Shown here: positions 49,976 to 58,649 of the stretch, in pieces | How positions within the stretch are numbered: the stretch's first letter is position 1 | Layout: each line of letters starts with the position of its first letter | DNA from: Treponema_B putidum | GTDB taxonomy: Bacteria > Spirochaetota > Spirochaetia > Treponematales > Treponemataceae | Assembly (NCBI RefSeq): GCF_007830595.1 | Contig: NZ_VLLD01000008.1 | DNA length: 64,000 nt | Reading direction: 5' to 3' (one strand) | Notes under the pieces: generated by a model | What the model was told of the DNA's origin: nothing | The model's input: the letters and a program-made list of their open reading frames with translations, nothing else | Databases searched by the model: none | Translations under genes and position numbers: made by a program

Positions 49976-51763
49976 TTAGTTTAATTTTGCAAGTTCTTCT
50001 TTTACGGTTTTTTCAACTAAGTCTATAACCTTATCTTTATCGACCAAGCGGCTTTCTTCCACCTTTCTAAGTTTAAATTCAATATTGGGAAGATTTTTTT
50101 CGCCGACTACGAGCCTTATCGGAATGCCTATAAGGTCCATATCCTTAAACTTAACGCCCGTTCTTTCTTTGCGGTCATCTAGGAGGACTTCAATTCCTCT
50201 TTTTTTACATTCGTCATAAAGGCGGTCGGCTTCCTTTTGCATTTCTCCCTCGTATTTTATGGGGACTATAGCAACCTGAAAGGGGGCGATGCTCATAGGC
50301 CAGATTATTCCGTTCTCATCGTGGTGTTCTTCGACAATTGAAGCTGTAAGTCTGTCAAGCCCTATGCCGTAGCAGCCCATGGAAGGATGCTGTTGTTTTC
50401 CGTTTTCATCGAGATAGGTCATATTCATCGCCTTCGTATATTTATATCCCAGCTTAAAGATATGTCCGAGTTCGTTTCCTTTTTTGGTGTAAAGAGGCGC
50501 ACCGCAAACCGAACACTTATCTCCTGCCCTTACCGTGCGGAGGTCAAAGATATAATCGGGGGTAAAATCCCGTAAAGGTTCTACATGAATTAAATGCTTA
50601 TCCCTTTTTAAGGCTCCGGTTACCGTATCGTGCATCAGCATAACGCTTTCATCGGCTATGATCGGAATATTTTTTAAACCTGCTGGGCCGATAAAACCTA
50701 TAACAGTTCCCGTAACTTCTTCTACCTCTCTATCACTTGTAAGAACGGCTTCAGATGCTTTAAGAGCAGATTTTAACTTTGCTTCGTTTACTTCCAAGTC
50801 ACCCCTTATACAAACCGCAACCAGCTGTCCCCCATCAATACCGTTTTTATGCTTATTGTCTGCTGTCTTTGCAGCAAGGACTTCGGAATTCTCTATACGG
50901 TAAATTAAGGCCTTAATAAGGCAATCACTGGGCCTTTTTAAAAAAGAAGCTAAGGCCTCTATTGTCCTCACATCAGGCGTATCGATTTCTTCCATAACCG
51001 GGGTTGAATCTTGGGAGGTATTTCCGTTTTCCGGCTGTTTATCGGGCGCACAGGCTGCCTTTTCTTCATTTGCTGCATAGCCGCAAGAAGGGCAGATGAG
51101 GAGGGTGTCGTCACCAACGGAAGATTCTACCATGAACTCTTGGGAACCGCTTCCTCCCATGGCTCCTGAGTCGGCCTTTACTCCTATTACCGTAAGACCG
51201 CAGCGCTTAAAAATCTTTATATAAGCTTTTTCAAAGCTGAGATAGGCTTCGTCTAAACTTTTATCGTTTGTATGGAAAGAATAGGCATCTTTCATAGTAA
51301 ATTCGCGGGTTCTCATAAGTCCGTATCGGGGGCGGATTTCATCGCGGTATTTTGTATTTATTTGATAAGCCAAAACAGGATAGTGCTTATAGGAAGACAA
51401 CTCATTCTTTAAAAGAGCAGTAAAGGCTTCTTCGTCCGTAGGGCTTACTACCAATTCTTGATTTAGGCGGTTTTTAATACGCAAAAGTTCAGGCCCCATC
51501 GAGTCCCATCTTCCCGATTCTTGCCAAATTTCACCCGGAACAATTACGGGAGGCTTAAATTCGAGACAGCCTATTGCATCCATTTCTTCCCTGATAATTT
51601 TTTCTACTTTTCTAAAGGCCTTTAAACCGAGGGGCAAATATGCAAAAAGTCCGTTAGCTAAATTTCTTATCATTCCTGCCCTTAAAAGCAACTTATGGCT
51701 TTCAACAACGGCCTCATTAGGGACTTCTCTCAAGGTAGGCATATACATCTGCGTCATCTTCAT
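49976..51763 (-). CDS. proS: prolyl-tRNA synthetase, bacterial type
   Basis: A 595-aa class II aminoacyl-tRNA synthetase that charges tRNA-Pro. Motif 1 region GLKAFRKVEKIIREEM; motif 2 RDEIRPRYGLMRTREFTMKD; motif 3 GCYGIGLDRL. The YbaK-type editing insertion (INS) between motifs 2 and 3 is present (residues about 240-410, with GFIGPAGL and RDFTPDYIFDLRTV). A C-terminal anticodon-binding domain (APFQVAIVPIKYEG) completes it. Length is usual for the bacterial-type enzyme. GGAG precedes the ATG by 9 nt. Confidence 0.96.
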   Translation of the reverse strand: MKMTQMYMPTLREVPNEAVVESHKLLLRAGMIRNLANGLFAYLPLGLKAFRKVEKIIREEMDAIGCLEFKPPVIVPGEIWQESGRWDSMGPELLRIKNRLNQELVVSPTDEEAFTALLKNELSSYKHYPVLAYQINTKYRDEIRPRYGLMRTREFTMKDAYSFHTNDKSLDEAYLSFEKAYIKIFKRCGLTVIGVKADSGAMGGSGSQEFMVESSVGDDTLLICPSCGYAANEEKAACAPDKQPENGNTSQDSTPVMEEIDTPDVRTIEALASFLKRPSDCLIKALIYRIENSEVLAAKTADNKHKNGIDGGQLVAVCIRGDLEVNEAKLKSALKASEAVLTSDREVEEVTGTVIGFIGPAGLKNIPIIADESVMLMHDTVTGALKRDKHLIHVEPLRDFTPDYIFDLRTVRAGDKCSVCGAPLYTKKGNELGHIFKLGYKYTKAMNMTYLDENGKQQHPSMGCYGIGLDRLTASIVEEHHDENGIIWPMSIAPFQVAIVPIKYEGEMQKEADRLYDECKKRGIEVLLDDRKERTGVKFKDMDLIGIPIRLVVGEKNLPNIEFKLRKVEESRLVDKDKVIDLVEKTVKEELAKLN

Positions 51764-52003
51764 AATTTATAACTCCAATAAAAACTTTAACTCCAATAGA
51801 AACTTTTTAAAGTATATATTGTACCTCTTTTGATAAAAAAAATCTATAGGCCGGATTTTTTAAAAACGCGCGAACTCTAGTACAAAATACAAAAAAGTGA
51901 TATACTCTGTTTCTAATCGGCCTTTATTTTGTTTAGACAGTAATAGGGCGGCCTTTAAAGGCTGATGTTTTTAGAGGCGATTTATAAATTACTAGGAGTT
52001 TTC

Positions 52004-53689
52004 ATGTCAATGCTTTTTTATGCAGAATCGGCTTTAAGTTTCTTATTTTCAATCTTGCTGATTATAAAAAACGGCTCGAGCCTTGCCGTTATAGCCTTAA
52101 TCTTAGGTGCGGCTTTTTCCGCTTGGACGGCCTTTTGTACTTATTCTTTTTTTCAAAAAAAGACCGTAAAAACAATGTCCGTGATGCGTAAAACTATGGA
52201 GTATGTGCCTTATTTTTTTATGGCTTGTTTTATTATGTCCAGAGCTGTGCATACCGAGCAGGATAGGTCGATTCTTGATGCCGTCTTAGCTTTTTATTGG
52301 ATTGCGATGATTATTTATACTAGAGTCCTTTTGTTTAGACTAAAGGATAAGAGGCTTCCTAAGTACTTTCCGGAATTACCTGAGCTTCCTAAGAAAAAGC
52401 GTTCTTTTATTTTAGAAATTTTAGATTGGGCCGATGCAATATTGCAAGCTGCCTGTGTAGTTCTTCTTTTTAGCGTTTTTGTCTTGCAGCTCTATGTAAT
52501 TCCTTCCGAGTCTATGGTTCAGCAGTTTATGATAGGGGATAGGGTTGCAGGCTTTAAGCTCGCAGCAGGGCCGACTTTTCCGCTTTCTTCATTCCGCTTT
52601 CCTCAAATTTATAATTATAAGAGGGGAGATGTTGTCATAATCCGCAATCCCCATTATGAAGATGAACCCAATAATGAGCTTAAATTCTTTACTTCCCAGT
52701 TGGTTCAGTACTTAACCCTCACTATGGTCAACATCAACAAGGATGAAAACGGCAGGATTAAGGCCGACCCCTTGGTTAAGAGGATTGTGGGCCTAAGCGG
52801 AGAAAAACTGATGCTTGTTGATGGGGTGCTTTATATAAAAAAGGCTGGCGAAAAGGATTTTAAGGCCTTTGATGAAACTTCTTATGCCGTTTGGGATTTA
52901 TCTAAGCTGCCTCAATCAAGCCTAAAATACGTAAAAGATGTAAAAATGAATACTGAAGACTTAAACCGTCTTCAATCGGTGGAATCTTGGCGGGCAAGGG
53001 TTGATTTTGACGAGGCCGAAAAGGAAGCTCTTTCCCTTGTTAAAAAGATGAAAGAAATAAAGGCTAATCCCGATAAGGTTTTTTCGGCCAAGGATTTTTT
53101 AAGTAAGGGACAATATCTTGCGAGCCAAATGGCTAGAGATAACGAAGCTATAGCTTCAAAAATTTTGACGACTGACGGCGGGCTTATGTGGTTTGAAAAC
53201 TTTTTAACTTCATGGAAAAAGCCTATAGAAAAAGATTCCTACAATCTATACGAGATGAGAAATGCCCAGCTCAATGTTCTTATTAAACTCGGGTTTGGAA
53301 AGCTCCTTGTACGAAATGCCGAACTTTATAAGGCCAATGTCAGCGAAGCGGTTTTTTCTTCGGATGCAGAACGTCAAGCTATTATAAACGAGCTTGGTGA
53401 ATACCTATATTATTTGGCTCTATCACCGCAAAGAAACATGGACGAATTCCCTAAGGGAGAAGAAGAATACATCCCTGAAAACTGTTATTTTATGATGGGG
53501 GATAACCGCTTTAATTCCACTGATATGAGGCATGAATATCAATACCATTTGGAAGCCCTAAGCAAGGACGACCCTATGTCGATGATGTTTGTAACAAATG
53601 TAGCACCCCGTTATATACATTCCTCAAGGATGCTCGGTACGGTAAACCTTATTCTATATCCCAGAGCCCGTTTCGGTTTGGTAAAATAA
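52004..53689 (+). CDS. lepB: signal peptidase I with large insertion
   Basis: A 561-aa protein. Four N-terminal membrane helices (residues about 5-125) are followed by a catalytic anchor helix near 148-165, the box PSESM with nucleophile Ser170, the KRIVGLSGE box with general-base Lys259, and the late MMGDNRFNSTDMR box near 498. About 240 residues separate Lys from GDNR, roughly twice the spacing in E. coli LepB, the extra part being a charged helical domain (KEALSLVKKMKEIKANPDK). AGGAG lies 5 nt before the ATG at 52004. It removes signal peptides from exported proteins. Confidence 0.92.
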   Translation: MSMLFYAESALSFLFSILLIIKNGSSLAVIALILGAAFSAWTAFCTYSFFQKKTVKTMSVMRKTMEYVPYFFMACFIMSRAVHTEQDRSILDAVLAFYWIAMIIYTRVLLFRLKDKRLPKYFPELPELPKKKRSFILEILDWADAILQAACVVLLFSVFVLQLYVIPSESMVQQFMIGDRVAGFKLAAGPTFPLSSFRFPQIYNYKRGDVVIIRNPHYEDEPNNELKFFTSQLVQYLTLTMVNINKDENGRIKADPLVKRIVGLSGEKLMLVDGVLYIKKAGEKDFKAFDETSYAVWDLSKLPQSSLKYVKDVKMNTEDLNRLQSVESWRARVDFDEAEKEALSLVKKMKEIKANPDKVFSAKDFLSKGQYLASQMARDNEAIASKILTTDGGLMWFENFLTSWKKPIEKDSYNLYEMRNAQLNVLIKLGFGKLLVRNAELYKANVSEAVFSSDAERQAIINELGEYLYYLALSPQRNMDEFPKGEEEYIPENCYFMMGDNRFNSTDMRHEYQYHLEALSKDDPMSMMFVTNVAPRYIHSSRMLGTVNLILYPRARFGLVK

Positions 53690-53744
53690 ATTAAATCTTT
53701 TGGTAAAATAGATTGAATCTTTTGGTAAATATAGATTGAATCTA
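53678..53744. repeat. 22-bp tandem repeat over the lepB stop codon
   Basis: Three units of about 22 bp (TTGGTAAAATARATTRAATCTT). The first contains the last codons and stop of lepB, so the repeated units each carry a spare stop signal. Confidence 0.9.
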
Positions 53745-53750
53745 AGGAAA

Positions 53751-53778
53751 GCCTCAAAAAACTTCAGTTTTTTGAGGC
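53751..53778. terminator. hairpin with ACTTCAGT core
   Basis: GCCTCAAAAAACT pairs with AGTTTTTTGAGGC around TC, between convergent lepB and the thioesterase gene. Confidence 0.75.
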
Positions 53779-53783
53779 TTTAT

Positions 53784-54665
53784 TCAGTTACTGCTTACTT
53801 GAAGAGTTCGGGAAAGTTTTTTTTCGTCTGCCCATTCGGAGCGGGCTTTAAATACCTCGCTTCCGTCCTTAGCTCTTATTATGGAGTGTATGCAAACGTT
53901 TTCCGACCGGCTTGATCTGCATATAAGGTCTTCACCGTACATAGCTGAAGAAAGAAAATTGGTATCCAAGGTTTTTAGAAGTTTTCCTTTACAAAAATCG
54001 GCACTCATATAGGACAAAATCCACCTCAAATAGGTTAAATTGTTTACATGGGAATTTACATCGATATCCAAAAGGGTGGGGCGGAAAGGCTCTTCTATGT
54101 TCCAAGTTTCAGGCAACTGGATTTTTGCAAAAACCTTGCCTTCAAGGTGTTCTTCATTAAAGGCTAAGTTACCGAAAACCTTTGTGTCCGGTTTTACAGG
54201 CTGCCCTGTTTCTGAGTTCAATATTACCCAACAAGAACTTGCCCTGAAGATGGGCTCTTTAAGTTCTTTATATTCTTCTTTTATTGAATATAGATTTTCT
54301 TTTCCTTCTTCGATACGGAGGTTTTCAGCTAAGGCATCATCTATAGAATTTTTTTTGCCTTTTTTTGCATAAAAGAAGGCAAAGTCCCTCAAACAAAAAA
54401 ATCCCTTCGGCGTCTGAGCCCATGTTTGAACTATTAAATCATCCATCCAAAGAGGGTATTCTGTAATTTCAAAATGCTGCTTTGTGATAACCCAGGTTAA
54501 GCTCATTCTTTGCAAATGAGGAATTGAAAGGCCTGTACAGCTGTAATGCCCTGCAGCCAATTCCTGCACCAAAATCGCAAACTCCATCGGAGTTGCCCTG
54601 CATTTTCCGTCTATGTTTTCCGTAAGCACCTTATGCCTAATAGTATATTTATTATCGATAATCAT
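53784..54665 (-). CDS. acyl-ACP thioesterase (FatA/FatB-like)
   Basis: A 293-aa protein with two hot-dog domains of the acyl-ACP thioesterase family: MIIDNKYTIRHKVLTENIDG at the start, SLTWVITKQHFEITEYP, and a second domain LDIDVNSHVNNLTYLRWIL with the active-site Asn/His. It releases free fatty acids from ACP. The ATG at 54665 has no ribosome site but a TATAAT box ends 6 nt upstream, so a leaderless transcript is likely; the 17 codons before it would cover the promoter. Confidence 0.9.
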   Translation of the reverse strand: MIIDNKYTIRHKVLTENIDGKCRATPMEFAILVQELAAGHYSCTGLSIPHLQRMSLTWVITKQHFEITEYPLWMDDLIVQTWAQTPKGFFCLRDFAFFYAKKGKKNSIDDALAENLRIEEGKENLYSIKEEYKELKEPIFRASSCWVILNSETGQPVKPDTKVFGNLAFNEEHLEGKVFAKIQLPETWNIEEPFRPTLLDIDVNSHVNNLTYLRWILSYMSADFCKGKLLKTLDTNFLSSAMYGEDLICRSSRSENVCIHSIIRAKDGSEVFKARSEWADEKKLSRTLQVSSN

Positions 54666-54671
54666 AGCCGG

Positions 54672-54700
54672 ATTATAGCAGTTTTTTAAAATTGTTTCTA
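54672..54700 (-). promoter_or_regulatory. acyl-ACP thioesterase promoter, probably leaderless
   Basis: Minus strand TAGAAA (54700-54695), 17-nt spacer, TATAAT (54677-54672), then 6 nt to ATG 54665. Confidence 0.55.
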
Positions 54701-54719
54701 GGTAATCGATTGACAAGCG

Positions 54720-54762
54720 GTCTGGCGAGTGGTCTGACGACCGTCTGACGACCGTCTGACGG
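54720..54762. repeat. 11-bp tandem repeat GTCTGACGACC
   Basis: GTCTGGCGAGTG, GTCTGACGACC twice, and GTCTGACGG stand head to tail. Each holds GTC-T-GAC, itself a small dyad. GGTAATCGA occurs on both sides (54701 and 54761). The array ends 3 bp before the -35 of the MglB gene. Confidence 0.9.
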
Positions 54763-54765
54763 TAA

Positions 54766-54794
54766 TCGACATATTTTATAAAATATAATATACT
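54766..54794 (+). promoter_or_regulatory. promoter of the MglB-type gene
   Basis: TCGACA (54766-54771), 17-nt spacer, TATACT (54789-54794). The ATG at 54828 is preceded by AGGAG. Confidence 0.65.
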
Positions 54795-54827
54795 ATAAGC
54801 CGGTTATAAATTAGGAGATATGTATTT

Positions 54828-56039
54828 ATGAGAACTTTTTTTAAATTTGCACGAGTAGTTTTTTTTGGATTTCTTATTGCAGCTTCCGTTTTTGTCGTAA
54901 GCTGCGGCATAACCGGCAATACTGTCCTTAATAAAGATAAACCGCTTGTATTTTTTAACCGCCAGCCTTCAGATCCGGCAACAGGAAAAATAGATATGGC
55001 TTCTATGAACTGGAATGATAAGACCTATTACGTAGGTTGTGATGCCGCAGTCGGCGGTGCATTTCAAGGAAAACTTATTACCGATTTTCTTGCATCTGCA
55101 GAAACTTCTCTTGACAGAAACAGTGACGGCATTATCGGCTATGTTCTTTGTATAGGAGACGTAGGCCACAACGATTCAAAGGCTAGGACGGAAGGTATCA
55201 GAAAGGCTTTGGATACTTGGGCAGGTTCTACCGATCCCGATAAAACAAAGCAGGGTTCCGTTACTATAGCAGGAAAAACCTTCGGTGTTATTGAGCTTGA
55301 AGGAAAGGCTATGACAGGGACTGACGGTTCTACATGGAATGCCAATGCAGCAACAGCGGCTATGGATGAATGGACTGCAAAGTTCGGCGATAAAATCGAC
55401 ATGGTTGTTTCAAATAATGACGGTATGGCAATGGGGTGCTTACGAGCATCGCACTATCCTGCAGGCGTTCCGATTTTCGGATATGATGCAAACGAAGATG
55501 CCATCGAAGCTGTAGGCAAGGGGCTTCTTACCGGTACTGTTTCTCAAAATGTTGATGCACAAGCTGCCGTAACCTTACAAATTTTGCGCAACTTACTTGA
55601 CGGTTTAACCGGAACTGATGTATACAGCAAGGGTATTACAACTGAAGATTCTTACGGTAATAAAATTTCAGCTCCTGTTCAGTACTGGGTAGATGTAAAG
55701 GCTATTATGGCTGCAAACTCAGGTGTTACAACCGCTAACTACAAAAACTATCTTGGAAGAAAAAGAGAGCTAGGAGTTAAGCAGACAAATGCTCTCAAAA
55801 AAAAGGTTCTTTTAACAATTTATAACTCAGGCGACAACTTTCTTTCTTCTTCATACTTGCCTGCATTAAGATACTATGCTCCTCTTTTGAATCTTGATCT
55901 GACAATTGTTCAGGGAGACGGGCAAAACGAATCAAGCTTTTTGAATAAATTTACAAATCTAAATGACTTTGATGCTTTTGCAATAAATATGGTTAAAACT
56001 AATTCAGGCTCAGACTATATTGATAAGTTAAAATATTAA
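54828..56039 (+). CDS. mglB: glucose/galactose-binding lipoprotein with permuted topology (MglB-2 type)
   Basis: A 403-aa lipoprotein: lipobox VVSCG (Cys about residue 25), then sequence matching the middle of galactose/glucose-binding protein (PLVFFNRQPS, YYVGCDAAVGGAFQG, VSNNDGMAMGC, PIFGYDANEDAI, TGTVSQNVDAQA). The segment that starts an ordinary GGBP (VTIYKYDDNF...) is instead at the C-terminus (KVLLTIYNSGDNFLSS, FDAFAINMVKTNSG). The chain is thus a circular permutant. T. pallidum Tp0684 (MglB-2) is described as a glucose-binding protein of divergent topology, which this matches. ABC permease and ATPase genes are not adjacent. Confidence 0.92.
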   Translation: MRTFFKFARVVFFGFLIAASVFVVSCGITGNTVLNKDKPLVFFNRQPSDPATGKIDMASMNWNDKTYYVGCDAAVGGAFQGKLITDFLASAETSLDRNSDGIIGYVLCIGDVGHNDSKARTEGIRKALDTWAGSTDPDKTKQGSVTIAGKTFGVIELEGKAMTGTDGSTWNANAATAAMDEWTAKFGDKIDMVVSNNDGMAMGCLRASHYPAGVPIFGYDANEDAIEAVGKGLLTGTVSQNVDAQAAVTLQILRNLLDGLTGTDVYSKGITTEDSYGNKISAPVQYWVDVKAIMAANSGVTTANYKNYLGRKRELGVKQTNALKKKVLLTIYNSGDNFLSSSYLPALRYYAPLLNLDLTIVQGDGQNESSFLNKFTNLNDFDAFAINMVKTNSGSDYIDKLKY

Positions 56040-56054
56040 TCTTTTGGTTTACTA

Positions 56055-56098
56055 AAATGAGACAAGCAAATAAACAAGTTGTCATTGCTTGCCTCATT
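56055..56098 (+). terminator. hairpin after the MglB-type gene
   Basis: ATGAG-AC-AAGCA pairs imperfectly with TGCTTG-C-CTCAT, separated by a 17-nt loop, between convergent genes. Confidence 0.5.
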
Positions 56099-56113
56099 GC
56101 TTAATCTACGTGA

Positions 56114-56725
56114 TTACGGTTCTGTTACATTTCCTCGTGCATCAAGGTAGTACACAGGGATGGCAACAACTGAATTGCGATCGTTTCGCCATTTTGATTG
56201 CATACCTTTCTGAAGCGGGCTGTAATAATAAGCCTTTGAGCTTGCCTCACAGATGGATGTCCAAAAGTCTTTGCTAGTAAATTGAGCAATCTTTTCGGCT
56301 TCATCCCGTGAAGGCAGCCATCCGCCTTTGGAAACACAATACATAACTGCACAATTTGCGGCTGTATGCGTTTTGGAGCCATTCGCTTCGAATTCGGCTT
56401 TTAGGAAAATGCTGTTTTCTTTTCCGGCTCCTATGTCCGAGGATAGGTTCTTTACGCTTATAAACTTTGAGGAATTAAGATCCCAGGGCATCGGCTCTGA
56501 TGGAGTTCCCATCGCAAGAAATCGCCATGAGCCTGCACCTGTATTTTCCCATACGATAGTCTTATCTCCAACTCTATCGCCTACTGCAAGCTGCCTTACC
56601 GCCGGTTTATCTTCCGGAACGGCCATACCTTCCAAAAAAGCACAGCTTGAAAAAAGCAATGCAATCAATGCGGTTGTGATGAGCACCGCAGCTCTCATTT
56701 TGTTCTGTGTTTTAAACTTTGTCAT
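56114..56725 (-). CDS. DUF1566-like lipoprotein
   Basis: A 203-aa lipoprotein with lipobox LLFSSC (Cys about residue 28). The mature part contains KGGWLPSRDEAEKIAQF and FWTSICEASSKAYYYSP, resembling the GGWRLPTxxEL...YWSST layout of DUF1566/FGE-sulfatase-like proteins found on many spirochaetal and Bacteroidetes surface proteins. AGGAGG precedes the ATG by 5 nt. Its role is unknown. It lies convergent to the MglB-type gene. Confidence 0.75.
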   Translation of the reverse strand: MTKFKTQNKMRAAVLITTALIALLFSSCAFLEGMAVPEDKPAVRQLAVGDRVGDKTIVWENTGAGSWRFLAMGTPSEPMPWDLNSSKFISVKNLSSDIGAGKENSIFLKAEFEANGSKTHTAANCAVMYCVSKGGWLPSRDEAEKIAQFTSKDFWTSICEASSKAYYYSPLQKGMQSKWRNDRNSVVAIPVYYLDARGNVTEP

Positions 56726-56793
56726 ATATACCTCCTGTCAAAGTTATTTTTTAATATTTACCATTACTAAATTAATTATCACATTGCAATATT

Positions 56794-57567
56794 TTAAAAA
56801 CTTCTTCCTCCGCCTCCATGTGTTTCCCCTGAGGAAGATGTGTGAGTAGTGCTGTTGCTTCCGCTGCTGTTTCTATTCGATTCAATAACATGAGATACCG
56901 TATTGGTAGAAAGAAAGGTGTCATTGACTGTTGCAAATGAGACAAGACTGTTCTTATTGACATCATAGAACGGTGCGGCAGCAAAGTTTCCCTTGTTTTT
57001 ATATTTTTTAAGCGTTCCTAAAAATTTAGAAAGAAAGACTAATATTGCAAGGCCTAAGCTCAGTAAAATCTCCAAAAGGGAAAGGCTGTTATAAAATCTT
57101 CTGCCTAGAGTATTAAGATATGACTCTATTCCGCTGAGATAATCGTTTTCTTTTAAGCCTCCGTCTATAAGAGAATCCAAAAGTCTTTCGACAGTACTGT
57201 CGGTAATAGTTTTTATTGTTTTTTCTCCATGGGTTGAAATATGGGCATGTCTTGTACCCGGAGTTCCGTCCCCTGTTATAATGAGTAAAAGACTTCCTTC
57301 TTTTTTAGAACCTTGACCATAACCATTGTAATCAAAATAATCATCGGCATAGTCTTGAGGACTTTTTTCTCCCGCATCGGAAACAATAACAACAACTGCA
57401 TCAGAACCGCTCTTTTGGGAAACTGTTTTAAGACGTTTTTCTATTTTAGCAAAAACTTCAGGCTGTAGAACGCCCGCTTCATCTATCAAAAGTTTTTTTT
57501 CACTTTCTGAATAAACGTTTATGCAGATAAAAAACATTAATGCGTAAATAATTTTTTTTGCTACCAT
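56794..57567 (-). CDS. TPM-domain protein, YdjH/YgcG-like
   Basis: A 257-aa protein with a signal peptide (to about residue 20), a TPM domain (LLIDEAGVLQPEVFAKIEKR, AVVVIVSDAG, GSLLLIITGDG), one membrane helix near residues 163-182 and a low-complexity end SSSGETHGGGGRSF typical of YgcG proteins. The ATG overlaps the previous gene by 7 bp and has GGGAGG upstream. With the zinc-ribbon and SPFH genes it forms an operon like B. subtilis ydjG-ydjH-ydjI, where the products act in membrane stress. pspA is not seen here. Confidence 0.88.
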   Translation of the reverse strand: MVAKKIIYALMFFICINVYSESEKKLLIDEAGVLQPEVFAKIEKRLKTVSQKSGSDAVVVIVSDAGEKSPQDYADDYFDYNGYGQGSKKEGSLLLIITGDGTPGTRHAHISTHGEKTIKTITDSTVERLLDSLIDGGLKENDYLSGIESYLNTLGRRFYNSLSLLEILLSLGLAILVFLSKFLGTLKKYKNKGNFAAAPFYDVNKNSLVSFATVNDTFLSTNTVSHVIESNRNSSGSNSTTHTSSSGETHGGGGRSF

Positions 57568-58631
57568 ATAAACCTCCCGCCTAAGAGTAAGAGAGCTGCA
57601 AGAATTCCCGATATAATACCTGATACAAGGGCAAGTTTAGATTTATTTACCGGAAGCTCGCCTGTAGCTTTTCCTGTTTCTCCATTCACCGCAAAGACAT
57701 AGGTTTTTCCCTTATAAAGATAGGTAAGTATCCATGAGGGGAGCAAAACATAGTTATAATTTTTTACGGTATAGGAAGTATTATCCTGTTCATCTTCAAT
57801 ACTTCCGCCATAATCGGTAGAGTCTTGAATAAGCCCTTTAGTATAATCTTCCGCTCTGCCTTTTATTATAGGCTCTATATCTTCCTTTTTAATATCATAT
57901 TGCTCCGAAGAAAAGCCGGCAAGATAACCTTGAGAAAAATCTTTTTGGTTCTTCAAATCATAGGGACTTATTGCATTGATAAGGGTTTTGTCTATCTTTG
58001 TAAAAGCCAGCTCTTGAAACTTATCCAACTCAATCTTTCCCGTGCGGTCAATCTTATACTTATCCGTTTTTGTATATTCAGTGTTCCCGCTTCGAGTCGT
58101 AGATATTTTAAGTCCCGTAGCATGATAGTCAACGTCAGCTGTAACATCAGCCTGCCAATGAGGAAGATAAATCCCCGTCATCTTTTCTTGCGTACCGGTA
58201 CTTGTAAAGTCTGCGGGTACATAGCTTTTGCCTTTTACCCAAGATGCAAAATGCTTTAAGGCCTCTTTTTTATCAATTTTAAAAGGAATAATCTTATCAG
58301 GTTTAAAGTCCCCTTTAAGCCTGTCGGACAAAACTACTGGACTGTGGCAATAGTAGCAAAAGGCCGTACTTGAAGTGTCACCCACCACAACTTCCGCACC
58401 GCAGTTGTTACAGTGATATTGTTTTATCTTTCCGTCCCCTGAACTTTCTCCGGTTTCGGAAGAAGAGTTTTCTTCATAGCCTTCCTTTTTTTCTTTTAGC
58501 CCTTCCATATATTTGGTAAGTTCTTCTTCCGTATAGCTTGAAAAACAATAGCCGCACTTAAAGCCTCCGGTTTTCGGGTCAAAACTTATAGGAGCCCCGC
58601 AGGATGGACATTTATAATTTTCAATACTCAT
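57561..58631 (-). CDS. zinc-ribbon membrane protein, YdjG-like
   Basis: A 356-aa protein with two zinc ribbons at the N-terminus (YKCPSCGAPI...KCGYC; YHCNNCGAEV...FCYYC), a large central domain with beta-rich character (KIIPFKIDKKEALKHF, GIYLPHWQADV) and a C-terminal membrane helix (LVSGIISGILAALLLLGG). This is the layout of YdjG in the B. subtilis ydjGHI-pspA module. It overlaps the TPM gene and follows the SPFH gene by 18 bp. Confidence 0.85.
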   Translation of the reverse strand: MSIENYKCPSCGAPISFDPKTGGFKCGYCFSSYTEEELTKYMEGLKEKKEGYEENSSSETGESSGDGKIKQYHCNNCGAEVVVGDTSSTAFCYYCHSPVVLSDRLKGDFKPDKIIPFKIDKKEALKHFASWVKGKSYVPADFTSTGTQEKMTGIYLPHWQADVTADVDYHATGLKISTTRSGNTEYTKTDKYKIDRTGKIELDKFQELAFTKIDKTLINAISPYDLKNQKDFSQGYLAGFSSEQYDIKKEDIEPIIKGRAEDYTKGLIQDSTDYGGSIEDEQDNTSYTVKNYNYVLLPSWILTYLYKGKTYVFAVNGETGKATGELPVNKSKLALVSGIISGILAALLLLGGRFIW

Positions 58632-58649
58632 ATTTTTCCTCTTTATAAA

